From assembly GCA_018401055.1 (NCBI GenBank), contig JAGYLB010000129.1, forward strand, positions 11,691-75,690: DNA of 64,000 nt. Direction: 5' to 3'. This document shows positions 32,084 through 41,228 of the stretch, piece by piece. Source of the stretch: Roseicyclus sp. (lineage in GTDB: Bacteria; Pseudomonadota; Alphaproteobacteria; Rhodobacterales; Rhodobacteraceae). The position numbers were made by a program, and so were the translations under genes. Below the pieces are notes generated by a model. That model had not been told where the DNA came from, did not search any database, and worked only from the letters and a program-made list of their open reading frames with translations. Position 1 is the first letter of the stretch, and every line of letters begins with the position of its first letter.

Positions 32084-32802
32084 TCAGAGCAAGTGGAGGT
32101 TGATCACGCGCACCAGCGCCTCAGCCCGGCTGGTGGTGCCGAATTTGCGGCGCGCGTTGTCGTAGTGGAACCGTACGGTGCGCACCGAGATGGACAGCTG
32201 GGCTGCGATCGCGGCGTCGCGATGCCCGTCGCGTGCGGCACGCAGGACCGCGATTTCGCGCAGGGTCAGGGCCTCGGACGCCGAAACCCCGGGGCGGGCT
32301 TGCCGATGCAGCGCGTAAAGGCGCCGATAGCCATGGATCGCGGCATGTTCGAGGATGATGCGGTCGCGCGCGCCGGGTTCGGGGCCTAGGCTGAAGAAAC
32401 AGACGAGGCCGCGCGCGCCATGGGCACCGAAGATCGGCGCGACGAGGCCCTCGTTGCAACCATGTTTGCGAGCGGCCTCGAGCATCGCCAGTCCCTAGGA
32501 GGAGGGCAGGATGCCTGCCTTGCCTTGCCGCAGTTCGGTCAGCGTGAAGGGTTCTGACATCAGGCCCGCGGCGATGCGGACCGGGTCGTGATGGCCGTGG
32601 CCCTGTTCGAAATACTCGGCCGCCCAAGCCTCCGGCCCGTCATGCAGCACGAAGGTGTCCGGGAAGGGGTAATCGGGCGTGGGCAGGCGGCCGAGGGCGA
32701 TGGTCGGAAAGCCGAGGGGCTGCTGTACTGGATGAGGCGCCTGAACACCGCCGCTTGGGTGGGCAGGGATTCCGGATCAAGGGCAAAGGCGATGTCTTCC
32801 AC
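32084..32802 (-). pseudogene. LuxR-family solo regulator with autoinducer-binding-like domain; frameshift and in-frame TAG
   Basis: The C-terminal helix-turn-helix is clear: LTLREIAVLRAARDGHRDAA, then IAAQLSISVRTVRFHYDNAR. Upstream is an autoinducer-binding type domain (PFPDTFVLHDGPEAWAAEYF; LVAPIFGAHGARGLVCFFSL). The N-terminal 28 codons (GTG start at 32802, MEDIAFALDPESLPTQAAVF) are in another frame, shifted near 32725. A TAG interrupts the frame at about 32495 (LPSS-stop-GLAML). A shift alone could be an assembly error, but the nonsense codon is a substitution, so true inactivation is possible. No luxI-type gene is in the window. Confidence 0.6.
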
Positions 32803-32890
32803 GGAGGGTCACCTTGTCCGGGCAGGCCGCATCTTGCCGGCCTACAGGCAGGACATTAGAGCGTGGCGGCTGAAAAGAAATCAATGGCCG

Positions 32891-32945
32891 ACGGGGCTCT
32901 GCCCCGCCCGTTCAGGCTCCCGGGATATTTGGGAAACAGAGAAGC
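32891..32945 (+). repeat. Dispersed intergenic element, copy A
   Basis: CGGGGCTCTGCCCCG hairpin, then CCCGGGATATTT and AACAGAGAAG. The same three blocks in the same order occur in inverse orientation at 54015-54088. Elements of this form are, from memory, frequent in Rhodobacterales intergenic DNA. It lies beyond the 3' end of the TspO-like gene. Confidence 0.7.
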
Positions 32946-32947
32946 AG

Positions 32948-33677
32948 TCAGGCGCGGATCTGGCGCAGGGCAAGAGCGCCAAGGGCGGCGGCGCCGAGCG
33001 CTGCAGCGATGCCGAAGGCGGTGGCGCCGTTGGCCGCGAGGATGCCAATGAGGGCCCAGAGCGACCGCGATGGGATAGGTGGGCGTACGCAGGCGGAGGG
33101 TGAGCGCGACGGAGAGGGCGAGGGCGATGAGCAGCATGGCCCAACTTACGGCGGCGGGGCTGCCCCAGCCGTATCCCATGGCGATGGTTCCGGTGGCGAC
33201 GCAAGATGCTGCGGTCAGCCAGCCTGCGTAAAGCCCGAACGGCAGCGCGTTCCACCCCCGGTCGCGGGCGGGGGCGCGGGCGAGGGCCCAGAGGCTGCCC
33301 GCCAGCATGACCCAGATCAGAATCGTTGCCATCACCGGTGAGCTCAGCGCGACGGCGATCCAGCTTGCGCCGATGGCGAGGCTGAGGAAGGCACCCCAGC
33401 GGCCGCGATCCCAGTCGGGGGCGGTGTCGCGCTTGATGAGGCCGCAGCCTGCCGAGGCGAGAAGCCAGAGGTAGATCACGCCCCAGATGGAAAAGGCCCA
33501 GCCCGCGGGCTGGATCGGCGGATCGTCGACCGGAATCGGCAGTTGCGTGGGGTCAAAGCCCGTGAAGGGTTGCGAGATCAGTGGCGAGACGACGAAAGCC
33601 ACGGCCGCGACCAGCACCAGCACCGCCTTGAGCTTGGCGCTGTCTTGCGGGTCGTCGGGGTTTTCCAGATCAGGCAA
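32948..33677 (-). CDS. TspO/MBR-like tryptophan-rich membrane protein, one frameshift
   Basis: About 242 residues with six or seven helices. The family pattern is seen in [40 protein letters not shown] and [21 protein letters not shown] shift near 33065 (after YPIAV) separates the last helices ([20 protein letters not shown]), which end LRQIRA at 32948. The likely start is a TTG at 33677 with GAGGG five nt upstream, inside the 3' end of serS. TspO-type proteins bind porphyrins in other bacteria; role here is inferred only from family. Confidence 0.7.
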
Positions 33678-34980
33678 GATTTCCCTCGGGGGTGATGCGC
33701 GTTCTGCCCCCCATATAGGAAAGCATGCAGCACCTGCGGAATAAGGACTCGAGTCCACCCGGGCCCGCTGGCCATTTTCCAGTGAAACCGCGACTCGGGC
33801 AGCGGTCTACGGCGAGGCCTGAGCCGTCCAGCGTGGACAACCGCTTGCTACGCCGCGCGGCGTGATTCGGAAGCGCGCGTCCGGTCCGCCGGGCCTGGAA
33901 GTCGCCGCAGGTCGAGACGGAACTGATCTCGCGGTAGGTGTTCTGGCCGGGCAACCACGCCCCTCTGATGTCGCAGGTGCGACGCGCGCCGAAGCCCATG
34001 TCGCCGGTGCACAGCACGAGGGTGCGGTAGGGGATGCCCAGATGTTCGAGGATCGTCTCGGCGCAGCGCAGCATGCGGGTCTGTTCCGCGTCCGACTGGT
34101 CGGGATGGGTGATCGACACCATCTCGACCTTTTCGAACTGGTGCTGGCGCAGCATGCCCGCCGTGTCGCGTCCCGCCGATCCGGCCTCGGAGCGGAAGCA
34201 CAGCGAATGGGCGGTCAGGCGTTTGGGCAACTCGGCCTCGTCCAGGATCTCGCCCGCGACGATGTTGGTCAGCGACACCTCCGAGGTGGGGATGAGCCAC
34301 CAACCATTGGTCGTCTCGTAGCTGTCCTCGCCGAATTTGGGCAGTTGGCCGGTGCCGAACATGGTTTCCGCGCGGACCAAGACGGGGCCGTTCACCTCGG
34401 TCAGCCCGTGATCGGCGGTGTGGGTGTCGAGCATGAATTGCGCCAGCGCCCGGTGCAGGCGGGCCACCGCGCCCTGCATCACGACGAAGCGCGCGCCCGA
34501 GAGCTTCGCCGCCGTCTCGAAATCGAGGCCGGGTTTCTTGACGCCCGCGATCTCGTAATGCTCGCGCGGGGCGAAATCGAAGGCGGGGGCGTGCCCCAGC
34601 GGTGCAGCTCCACATTGCCCGGTCTCGTCCGCGCCATCGGGCACATCGGCGGCGGGCAGGTTGGGGATGGTGGCGAGCAGGTCGCGGAGGCTCGCGTCCT
34701 TGGTCTTGGCCTCTTCCTCCAGCCTTGCGATTCCGTCCTTTTCTCGGCGACGAGCGCGCGCAGGCGGTCGAATTCGGCCTCGTCGCCGCGGGCTTTGGCG
34801 GCGCCGACCTCCTTGGAGGCGGCGTTGCGGTCGGCGAGTGCTGTTTCCGCCGCAGGGATGCAGGCGCGCCGCGCCTCGTCGAGCGCGAGGATGGCGGGCG
34901 ATTGCGGGGGCAGGGCCCCGGCGGGCCAGCGCGGCGTCAAAGGCTTCGGGCGTGTCGCGGATGGCGCGGATGTCGTGCAT
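33670..34980 (-). CDS. serS: Seryl-tRNA synthetase, at least four frameshifts
   Basis: Charges tRNA-Ser. The start [20 protein letters not shown] and the N-terminal coiled-coil arm ([20 protein letters not shown], in a second frame) are followed by the class II core: [35 protein letters not shown] (motif 2) and [17 protein letters not shown]. Motif 3 region LDGSGLAV is present. Frame changes occur near 34930, 34740, 34610, 33890 and again before the end, where [12 protein letters not shown] lies in another frame. Total span fits about 436 residues. As an essential gene in one copy here, assembly indels are the likely cause. Confidence 0.88.
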   Translation of the reverse strand: MHDIRAIRDTPEAFDAALARRGPAPAIARHPRARRGAARLHPCGGNSTRRPQRRLQGGRRRQSPRRRGRIRPPARARRREKDGIARLEEEAKTKDASLRDLLATIPNLPAADVPDGADETGQCGAAPLGHAPAFDFAPREHYEIAGVKKPGLDFETAAKLSGARFVVMQGAVARLHRALAQFMLDTHTADHGLTEVNGPVLVRAETMFGTGQLPKFGEDSYETTNGWWLIPTSEVSLTNIVAGEILDEAELPKRLTAHSLCFRSEAGSAGRDTAGMLRQHQFEKVEMVSITHPDQSDAEQTRMLRCAETILEHLGIPYRTLVLCTGDMGFGARRTCDIRGAWLPGQNTYREISSVSTCGDFQARRTGRALPNHAARRSKRLSTLDGSGLAVDRCPSRGFTGKWPAGPGGLESLFRRCCMLSYMGGRTRITPEGNLA

Positions 34981-35135
34981 GGGGCCCTCAAGGAACGCGT
35001 CTGTCGGGCGGGGTATGCCAGAGGAGGGGGCGGGGAAAAGGGGCGGGTGCTGCCGCGAATGTGATGGGCGGGCGGGCCGCGTCGCTTGACAGGTCAGGGG
35101 CGGGGCGCTGTGCTGGGTGGAAAGGAGGGGCCGCT

Positions 35136-35400
35136 TTGGGGGAATTTCTGGCGCTTTTGCTGGCCTATTACACCCGATGATGCGGCGGCCCAGACGCAAG
35201 AGCCGCTGGGGGGCGACCGGCTGGCCTGCATGCAGACCTATGAGGAGGTGAAGGGCTGGTTCGCGCCGCTCGACCCCGCGCCCATCGGCACGCCGGACTA
35301 CGGGGCGGAGCGGATCGCGACCTACCGCGCGTTTCAGGCGTGGGAGGAGGCGAATGCGGAACTGGTGGCGCAGCTCAGGGCCGAGGCGCGGGGGGAGTAG
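35136..35400 (+). CDS. Small hypothetical protein, probably frameshifted
   Basis: A TTG at 35136 follows AAAGGAGG by 7 nt and begins [13 protein letters not shown]. One missing C near 35172 would join this to [20 protein letters not shown] and the acidic helical end [20 protein letters not shown], stop at 35400, about 87 residues. The TAG stop codon is part of the dispersed palindrome. No family recognised. Confidence 0.48.
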
Positions 35401-35418
35401 GGTGGGCAATCTGCCCAC
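35397..35418. repeat. Dispersed palindrome, single copy
   Basis: GTAG followed by GGTGGGCAATCTGCCCAC, identical over 22 nt to 20374-20395. It overlaps the stop of the small plus-strand gene and sits 30 bp from the edge of the AT-rich DUF4062 patch. Confidence 0.75.
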
Positions 35419-35447
35419 AATAATGGAGAAAACCCTAACCCAAGCTT

Positions 35448-36340
35448 CTAAAACGGTATGTCATCGTCAATAAATACCGACATGTCGCCATCGACAATTC
35501 TGATTCTACGACCAAGCTCACGACTCTGAATCTTCATTCGGCGCGCGAGCTTTTTTCCCATCACGCCAAACGGCTCACGACCCTCACCATCTCCAAGCAA
35601 ACCTACCTCAATATAATACGCCTCAAGGCGGGATAAATCACTTGGATTGATCGACACCTTTGCCCACCTGAAATCAACAAAGCGTTGAGATAAGATTATT
35701 GCTTTTGCAATTCCTTCGGCAGAGCGATCATAGTCCATATAAAAAAAGTAGTTGTCATTATAGTCTGAGTAATTGAAATCTGCACCAGAACAAAAAAACG
35801 AGAACAAATCTTCCCAAGTCGCCTCAACGTCAATTTTTGTTGCTACGCTCCCCACGCTACACAAAATTGAGATGACTGTTAATTCTTTAATATCAGGCAG
35901 TTGAGGAAAGTTTGCAAGGATATCCAAATCTGCTACTTTTTCTTCATATTTTTTGAGCTCAAGGCGTAATTTCCTATTCTCATCAAGTGCCTCTCTATCT
36001 GTTACTTGGTCGGCTCGAATCCATCCAATTAAAGAACTATCGCGAGACTTTTCACTAAGACTCTTCATCACTGCCAGTTTAAGGGAAGACGTATCGCTGT
36101 AGAAGCTAGATGTAAAAGACAGAACTTCATCACGAAAGGAGGCGAGCTTCATTCCGTTCATGCCTTCAATGGCTGAAAGACCGTTGTCGCGTGTCTTTTT
36201 ATCTAGAGCACGTTCATCAATGACAATGCTAAATAACGGCTTTCCAATCTTTTTTGCATATTCGAACTCCAATTCGGTGTAGCTTTTCCCAGATTTTGAC
36301 TCAACAGTCCCGTATCTTCCGCCCAAAATAAGCATGTAAA
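35448..36340 (-). pseudogene. DUF4062-domain protein, 3' fragment cut off by IS insertion
   Basis: Begins at the insertion with YMLILGGRYGTVESKSGKSY and TELEFEYAKKIGKPLFSIVI, the second half of the DUF4062 fold, a Rossmann-like domain often at the N-terminus of STAND-type NTPases. A short coiled coil (NRKLRLELKKYEEKVADLDI) and an unrecognised C-terminal domain (about 150 residues, ending [11 protein letters not shown]) follow. AT-rich codon use marks it as acquired. Deleting the IS with one TAAA copy joins it in frame to the 5' fragment, giving 359 residues. It may retain no start in this state. Confidence 0.82.
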
Positions 36341-37513
36341 GGAACGTCTGAAAAACCTGCCGCTTTTGGCGTGATCTGATAGGCTGCGGGCATCGACTGA
36401 AGGAGACCCCGCCGATGCCCAAGCAGCCTGCCATTCCCGGACTTCGGGACGCGATGAAGAAGAAGGTCACACGGCGCGAGCAGTTTCTGGCGGAGATGGA
36501 TGCGGTGGTTCCGTGGAGGCGTTTGCAGTCGTTGATCGAACCGCATTACCCGAAGGTCGGCCCGAAGGGCGGGCGGCCGCCGATGCCGCTGGAGACGATG
36601 CTGCGCATTTATTTCCTGCAGAATTGGTATGCGATGAGCGACCCGATGGCCGAAGAGACGCTGTATGACAGTGAGGCGATGCGCCGGTTTACCGGGATCG
36701 AGTTGGGCGATGACCGCATTCCCGACGAGACAACGATCCTCAACTTTCGGCATCTGCTGGAGCGTCATGGGCTGACCGAGGCGATCTTTGCCGATGTGAA
36801 TGCGCATCTGGCTGACAAAGGCATCACGCTGCGCTCTGGCACGCTGGTGGATGCGACGATCATCGACGCGCCGTCCTCGACCAAGAACCAGGCCAAGGCG
36901 CGGGACCCGGAGATGTCTTCGACAAAGAAGGGCAACGACTGGTATTTTGGCATGAAGGCCCATGTCGGTGTGGACGTTGACAGCGGCACCGTCCACAGCC
37001 TCGAGGCCACGACCGCGAAGGTACATGACAGCCGGGTCTGGGATGAGCTGCTCCATGGCGAAGAGAAGTCGGTCTGGGCCGACAAGGGCTATGTCAGCGC
37101 CGAGCGCGAGGCGGCCTTCAGCACGGAAGGCAAGGTCTGGGGTGTCATGCGCAAGGCGTCCAAGGGCGGGCAGCTCGACCCCATCGACGAAGAGATCAAC
37201 CGGATCATCGCCAAGGTGCGTGCAAAGGTCGAGCATCCCTTCCGCGTCATCAAACGCCAGTTCGGTCACATGAAGACGCGGTATCGTGGGCTGGCCAAGA
37301 ACCGGGCGCATCTGTTCACCCTGTTCGCGCTTGGCAACCTGTTCCTGGTGCGACGACGGCTGCAGGAATGAGGACCAGTCTGTCCGAAATCGGCATCGAC
37401 GCCGCTCAGGCGGCTCAAACAGCGCGAAAATCAATGGAAACGCTGCCTGTCTGGCCCCATAGTGCCATCAAGCGGCAATGTCGGCGCAGCCGAAGACGTT
37501 GATCAGACGTTCC
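36341..37513 (+). mobile_element. IS5-family insertion sequence with TIRs and 4-bp target duplication
   Basis: 1173 bp. Terminal inverted repeats are GGAACGTCTGA at the left end and its complement at the right end (37503-37513), like the GGAA ends of IS5. The direct repeat TAAA flanks it at 36337-36340 and 37514-37517. It carries one transposase gene. Removing it with one TAAA copy restores the reading DDCDV-YMLILGG of the DUF4062 gene, so both ends are fixed to the base. Intact TIRs, intact transposase and a perfect duplication suggest recent insertion. Confidence 0.95.
36415..37371 (+). CDS. IS5-family transposase
   Basis: 318-residue DDE transposase. N-terminal region LPLETMLRI-type helix (PPMPLETMLRIYFLQNWYAM) and IPDETTILNFRHLLERHGL precede the catalytic core: first Asp in GTLVDATIIDAPSSTK, second in SVWADKGYVSAER, Glu in RAKVEHPFRVIKRQFG. 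The order and motifs follow E. coli IS5 InsH closely. The frame is complete, so the element is probably active. GGAG precedes the start ATG. Confidence 0.95.
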   Translation: MPKQPAIPGLRDAMKKKVTRREQFLAEMDAVVPWRRLQSLIEPHYPKVGPKGGRPPMPLETMLRIYFLQNWYAMSDPMAEETLYDSEAMRRFTGIELGDDRIPDETTILNFRHLLERHGLTEAIFADVNAHLADKGITLRSGTLVDATIIDAPSSTKNQAKARDPEMSSTKKGNDWYFGMKAHVGVDVDSGTVHSLEATTAKVHDSRVWDELLHGEEKSVWADKGYVSAEREAAFSTEGKVWGVMRKASKGGQLDPIDEEINRIIAKVRAKVEHPFRVIKRQFGHMKTRYRGLAKNRAHLFTLFALGNLFLVRRRLQE

Positions 37514-37704
37514 TAAACGTCACAATCATCTATCCACCGGTAGATTGTTTCCAATTGAGACTCATTTCCAGCGGCGAAGAGCTCCATACCCGCCGGGATA
37601 TGACCAGACTCCAACACCGCTTCAACAGCCGCTGCTCGCTCGGCCTTCATATCGGAATAGGTGCTGGAAATGAAAACTTGCAGTTTCCTTCGAGAACTTG
37701 TCAC
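37514..37704 (-). pseudogene. DUF4062-domain protein, 5' fragment
   Basis: Carries the first half of the domain: RRKLQVFISSTYSDMKAERA (the FISSTxxDM signature) and HIPAGMELFAAGNESQLETI, ending YRWIDDCDV at the insertion. Start is probably GTG at 37704, about 11 nt after AAAGGAG; a TTG one codon upstream is possible. It would be translated as a truncated 64-residue peptide running a few codons into the element. Confidence 0.82.
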
Positions 37705-37852
37705 CAAACCATCATCTCCTTTGTCGCCCAAGCTCTACCATCTACTCCCTCCAATCCCTTACGAATTACCTAACGCCAAAACTTTTCCCAAACGATTCCA
37801 AAACATTAGGCATCTTCTCAACCTTGAGGACATCTCCGCGCAGGCTCCGACT

Positions 37853-38758
37853 TCACCCAAACACCTCCACAAACTCCCGCCATTCCCCCTTGCTCATGCC
37901 CGAATTCTCCTGCGTCACCGCCTCGCCTGCCAGACGCCGCCGGATCACCTCGACCCCCTTGGCACTGACCGACACGCCACCCATCCGGTAATCGGCGAAT
38001 GCCGCATAGGCCAGCGGCACCCAATCGGCCACCAGCTTGCACATCAATTCCGCATAGACCCGGATTTCATATTGCGCATGGGCATCCGCGCGCAGGCGCA
38101 GGAAGTGGAACAGGTTGTGCAGGTCCACCTTCCAATACCATTGCGTGTAGACATTCGCGGGCAGGTTCATCCGCGCCAGTTCGCGGGCCAGACCCTGCTG
38201 GCCGTCCTGGCTCAGCATCGCCTCGTAATGGTCATAGGCGCGGCCGGCGTCGGATTTGAGCATCTCCAGCACGCGCGCGGCCTCCTCCCCCTCCAGCACG
38301 GCGCCCCGGCCCTGGTTGTTGACGGTGGATTGCGCGGCAAGCTGGCCCGGTTCGGGGATATAGAATTCGCGGTCAAGGATCGAATAGCGCGCGGAATATT
38401 CATTCACATTGGCGGTGCGGTGGCGGATCCACTGGCGCGCCACGAAGACCGGCAGTTTGACGTGCAACTTGACCTCGCACATCTCGAAGGGCGTCGAATG
38501 CCAGTGCCGCATCAGGTAGCGGATCAGCCCCTCGTCATTGCTGACATGCTTGGTGCCCGCCCCGTAGCTGACGCGCGCGGCCTGCACGATGGCGCTGTCG
38601 TCGCCCATGTAGTCGATGACGCGGACGAACCCGTGATCGAGCACCGGATGGGCGGTGTAAAGATGCCCCTCCATCCCGTCGCTGACGGCGCGCAGCGTGG
38701 GGCGGGCCTGCGCGCGGGCGGCGGCGATCTCGGCCTGGGCTTCGGGGGTGAGGGGCAT
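37853..38758 (-). CDS. thyX: Flavin-dependent thymidylate synthase
   Basis: Makes dTMP from dUMP with FAD and methylenetetrahydrofolate. The ThyX signature is seen as [19 protein letters not shown] (residue about 108), with dUMP/FAD-contact segments around [19 protein letters not shown] and [19 protein letters not shown]. 301 residues, start [19 protein letters not shown] at 38758. Intact. The 120 bp downstream, toward the DUF4062 remnant, are AT-rich and without a gene. Confidence 0.96.
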   Translation of the reverse strand: MPLTPEAQAEIAAARAQARPTLRAVSDGMEGHLYTAHPVLDHGFVRVIDYMGDDSAIVQAARVSYGAGTKHVSNDEGLIRYLMRHWHSTPFEMCEVKLHVKLPVFVARQWIRHRTANVNEYSARYSILDREFYIPEPGQLAAQSTVNNQGRGAVLEGEEAARVLEMLKSDAGRAYDHYEAMLSQDGQQGLARELARMNLPANVYTQWYWKVDLHNLFHFLRLRADAHAQYEIRVYAELMCKLVADWVPLAYAAFADYRMGGVSVSAKGVEVIRRRLAGEAVTQENSGMSKGEWREFVEVFG

Positions 38759-38801
38759 GGGCCTCTCCTTTTCGGGCTGGGCATGGCGGGGCGAACCCCC
38801 A

Positions 38802-38836
38802 TATCTTGCATCACAGGGGCCGCACACCGCAAGATA
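38802..38836. promoter_or_regulatory. Inverted repeat in the thyX/gloA divergent promoter
   Basis: TATCTTGC at 38802-38809 and GCAAGATA at 38829-38836, perfect 8-bp arms 19 nt apart, between two divergent genes. It could be an operator; no regulator is proposed. Confidence 0.35.
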
Positions 38837-38947
38837 AAGGGGGTGCGGCGGGTCCGTTTTACCCACAGGAAATTTACCGCAGCGCGGGGATGTGCCCGGC
38901 CGCCACCCGCGCTAGGATCGGGCGCAAGGGACAAACCGGAAGGACGG

Positions 38948-39375
38948 ATGATGCTCAAATACCTGCACACAATGGTGAGGGTGAAGGATCTGGAGGCCTC
39001 GATGGCCTTTTTCCAGTTGCTCGGCCTGCACGAGACGCGGCGGATCGACAATGAAAGGGCCGCTTCACGTTGGTCTTCATGGCCCCGCCGAACCAGCCCG
39101 AATGCCCGGTGGAGCTGACGTATAATTGGGATGGCGACGAGGGCCTGCCGTCGGACAGCCGCCATTTCGGCCATCTCGCCTACCGGGTCGGCAACATCTA
39201 CGAGGTCTGCCAGCATATGATGGATCATGGCGTGACCATCAACCGCCCGCCTCGCGACGGGCACATGGCCTTTGTGCGCTCGCCCGACAACATCTCGGTC
39301 GAGCTGCTGCAGGAGGGCGAGGCGCTGGCCCCGGCGGAACCCTGGGCCTCGATGCCCAACACGGGCCATTGGTGA
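38948..39375 (+). CDS. gloA: Lactoylglutathione lyase (glyoxalase I), one frameshift
   Basis: Converts the methylglyoxal-glutathione hemithioacetal to lactoylglutathione. VOC fold: MLKYLHTMVRVKDLEASMAF with the first metal histidine, then LVFMAPPNQPECPVELTYNW, HFGHLAYRVGNIYEVCQHMM and AFVRSPDNISVELLQEGEA. A shift near 39060 (after RRIDNE) splits N- and C-terminal repeats; joined length about 142. The stop overlaps the GTG of the next gene (GTGA). Confidence 0.88.
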
Positions 39376-40071
39376 GGGCGGCGGCATTCGCGGCTGCGCT
39401 GGCTGCCTCACCGGTGGCCGCGCAGGAGCAATGCCGCCTTGCGCTACTTCTGGGCGTCGATGTCTCGGCCTCGGTCGATGCGGTGGAATACCGCCAGCAG
39501 ATGGACGGGATCGCCAGCGCCCTGATCGCGCCCGAGATCGTGGAGGCCTTTCTGAACGGTCCCGGCCCGGTCGCCTTGTCGATCTATGAATGGTCGGGGC
39601 GGTTCCAGCAGGACCTGATCCTCGACTGGACGCTGATCGCCTCAGAAGAGGATCTGACGCGCATCGCCGAACGCCTTGCGCGCCAGACCCGCAGCCACGA
39701 GGATTTTCCGACCGCGCTGGGCTATGCCTTGGGCTATGCCGCGGGGCGGTTCCGAGCTGGCGCCGCCCTGTCTGTTCCAGACGCTGGATATCTCGGGCGA
39801 CGGGATCAACAATGACGGGTTCGCGCCCGGCCGATGCCTACGCGCATTTCCCTTTGACGGCATCACGGTGAACGGGCTGGCCATCGGCGGTGCCGCGCGC
39901 GGGATCGAGCCGTATTACCTGGAACAGGTCATCCGTGGCCCCGGCGCCTTTGTCGAATATGCCGCCAGCCATGACGATTTCGCGCAAGCCATACGGCGCA
40001 AGCTGGAACGGGAATTGGGGGTGATGATCCTGGGCGGGCTGGCCCTGCCGACGGGGCAATTGCCTCGGTGA
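39372..40071 (+). CDS. DUF1194 (vWA-like) exported protein, about three frameshifts
   Basis: GTG start at 39372 overlapping gloA; signal peptide MRAAAFAAALAASPVAAQEQ. The MIDAS-like motif LLLGVDVSASVDAVEYRQQM and the later DISGDGINNDGFAP are DUF1194 features, a von Willebrand A-like family. Shifts occur near 39755, and a pair near 39830 that hides ADAYAHFPFDGITVNGLAIG. C-terminus EQVIRGPGAFVEYAASHDDF is normal. About 233 residues, periplasmic, function unknown. Confidence 0.8.
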
Positions 40072-40108
40072 GTTACCCGTAGGGTGCCGCCTTCAGGCGC
40101 ACCATGGG

Positions 40109-40462
40109 TCACACCGTCAGCGCCGCCAGCCCCACGCGCCGCCCTTCGGACAAGAGCACGTTATACGTCCGGCAGGCCGCGGGGCTTGCCGCGATCTCAA
40201 CGCCGATCCCCGCGCCTTCCAGCACGGCGCGCAGATCGCGCGGGATCTGCGCGATCTCGGCCCCGGTGCCTATCAGCAGCACATCGATCTCGCCCGCAGC
40301 CGCAAGCAGCCTGTCGCGGTCACCATAGCCGCCCCAACCAAAGACGCCCGAGGGCAGGATGATCACCGCGCCCTGCATGATTTCACCGCCGATGCGGAAG
40401 AAGCCGGGGCCGTAGCCGTCGACCGGGCGGCTGTCGTCGAATGTCACCTCGTTCATGCGCAT
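40109..40462 (-). CDS. Mth938-like domain protein
   Basis: 117 residues. MRMNEVTFDDSRPVDGYGPG, ILPSGVFGWGGYGDRDRLLA and VLLIGTGAEIAQIPRDLRAV form the Mth938 alpha/beta pattern. The biochemical role of the family is unclear. GAGGAGAA lies 6 nt upstream of the ATG at 40462. It follows the TauE-like gene, and a same-family gene next to secDF is common in alphaproteobacteria. Confidence 0.8.
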   Translation of the reverse strand: MRMNEVTFDDSRPVDGYGPGFFRIGGEIMQGAVIILPSGVFGWGGYGDRDRLLAAAGEIDVLLIGTGAEIAQIPRDLRAVLEGAGIGVEIAASPAACRTYNVLLSEGRRVGLAALTV

Positions 40463-40475
40463 GGTGCGGTTCTCC

Positions 40476-41228
40476 TCATCTCCAGATCGGCAGGCCCACC
40501 AGCGCCGAGGCGGCGATGATCGCATAGGCCACGCGGCGATATAACCCTCGCGCCCCGGGTCGAACAGCGCCTGCCCTATGCGGTTGCCCAAAGCATAGGG
40601 CACGACCAGCACAAGGCCCAGCCACAGCGCCTCCGGCCTGAGCAGGCCCTGCAGCCAGAGTTGCGGCAAAAGCAGTCCAGACGACAGCGTCAGGAACACC
40701 AGCGTGTTGGCGCGTGTCACCGCCGCCGGTGCGCCTGCGCCAAGGTTGAACAAGATCACCACCGGCCCGGTCAGGCCCGTGGCCCCGCCCACCACGCCGG
40801 TTGCCGCCCCACGCCCAGACGCGCCCCGGTGCGGGGCGCCGTCTTCATGCGCCAGCCCGCCACCAAGGCCGCCAGCGTCAGCAACACGATGCAAGAGACC
40901 GCCCAGCGGATCACCGTCTCGTCCGATGTCCTGAGCACCCAGATTCCCAGCGGAAAGCCTGCCATCGCCGCCACCAGCAATTGCGCGAGCGCCCGCTTGT
41001 CGGTCTGGGGATAGGCGCGCGGCACGACCGTGACCAACGAGGACAGGGCCGTGATCGAGAACGCCGCGACCGCTGCAGTTCCGGCGCCACCTGCGCCACC
41101 GCCACCGGCAAGAAGATCAGCGCAGCGCCAAAGCCCACGAAGCCGTAGACCGTACCCGACAGCGTCACCGCCGCCAGCATCGCCCAAAGGCCCGGCAGCG
41201 CCAGCGCCGCCGAAAGCCCCTCAGGCAT
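40476..41228 (-). CDS. TauE/SafE family membrane exporter, three frameshifts
   Basis: About 250 residues, expected eight helices. Pieces in order: LPGLWAMLAAVTLSGTVYGF with VGFGAALIFLPVAVA; then FSITALSSLVTVVPRAYPQT with DETVIRWAVSCIVLLTLAAL; then GGATGLTGPVVILFNLGAG and ANTLVFLTLSSGLLLPQLWL; then YRRVAYAIIAASALVGLPIW. Shifts near 41080, 40810 and 40540. A sulfite/sulfoacetate-type anion exporter by family; substrate unknown. The start overlaps the secF stop by 8 bp. Confidence 0.78.

Noticed and set aside
33670..34980. serS as a true pseudogene
   Set aside because: It is essential and no second copy is seen; the many shifts resemble those in other essential genes here.
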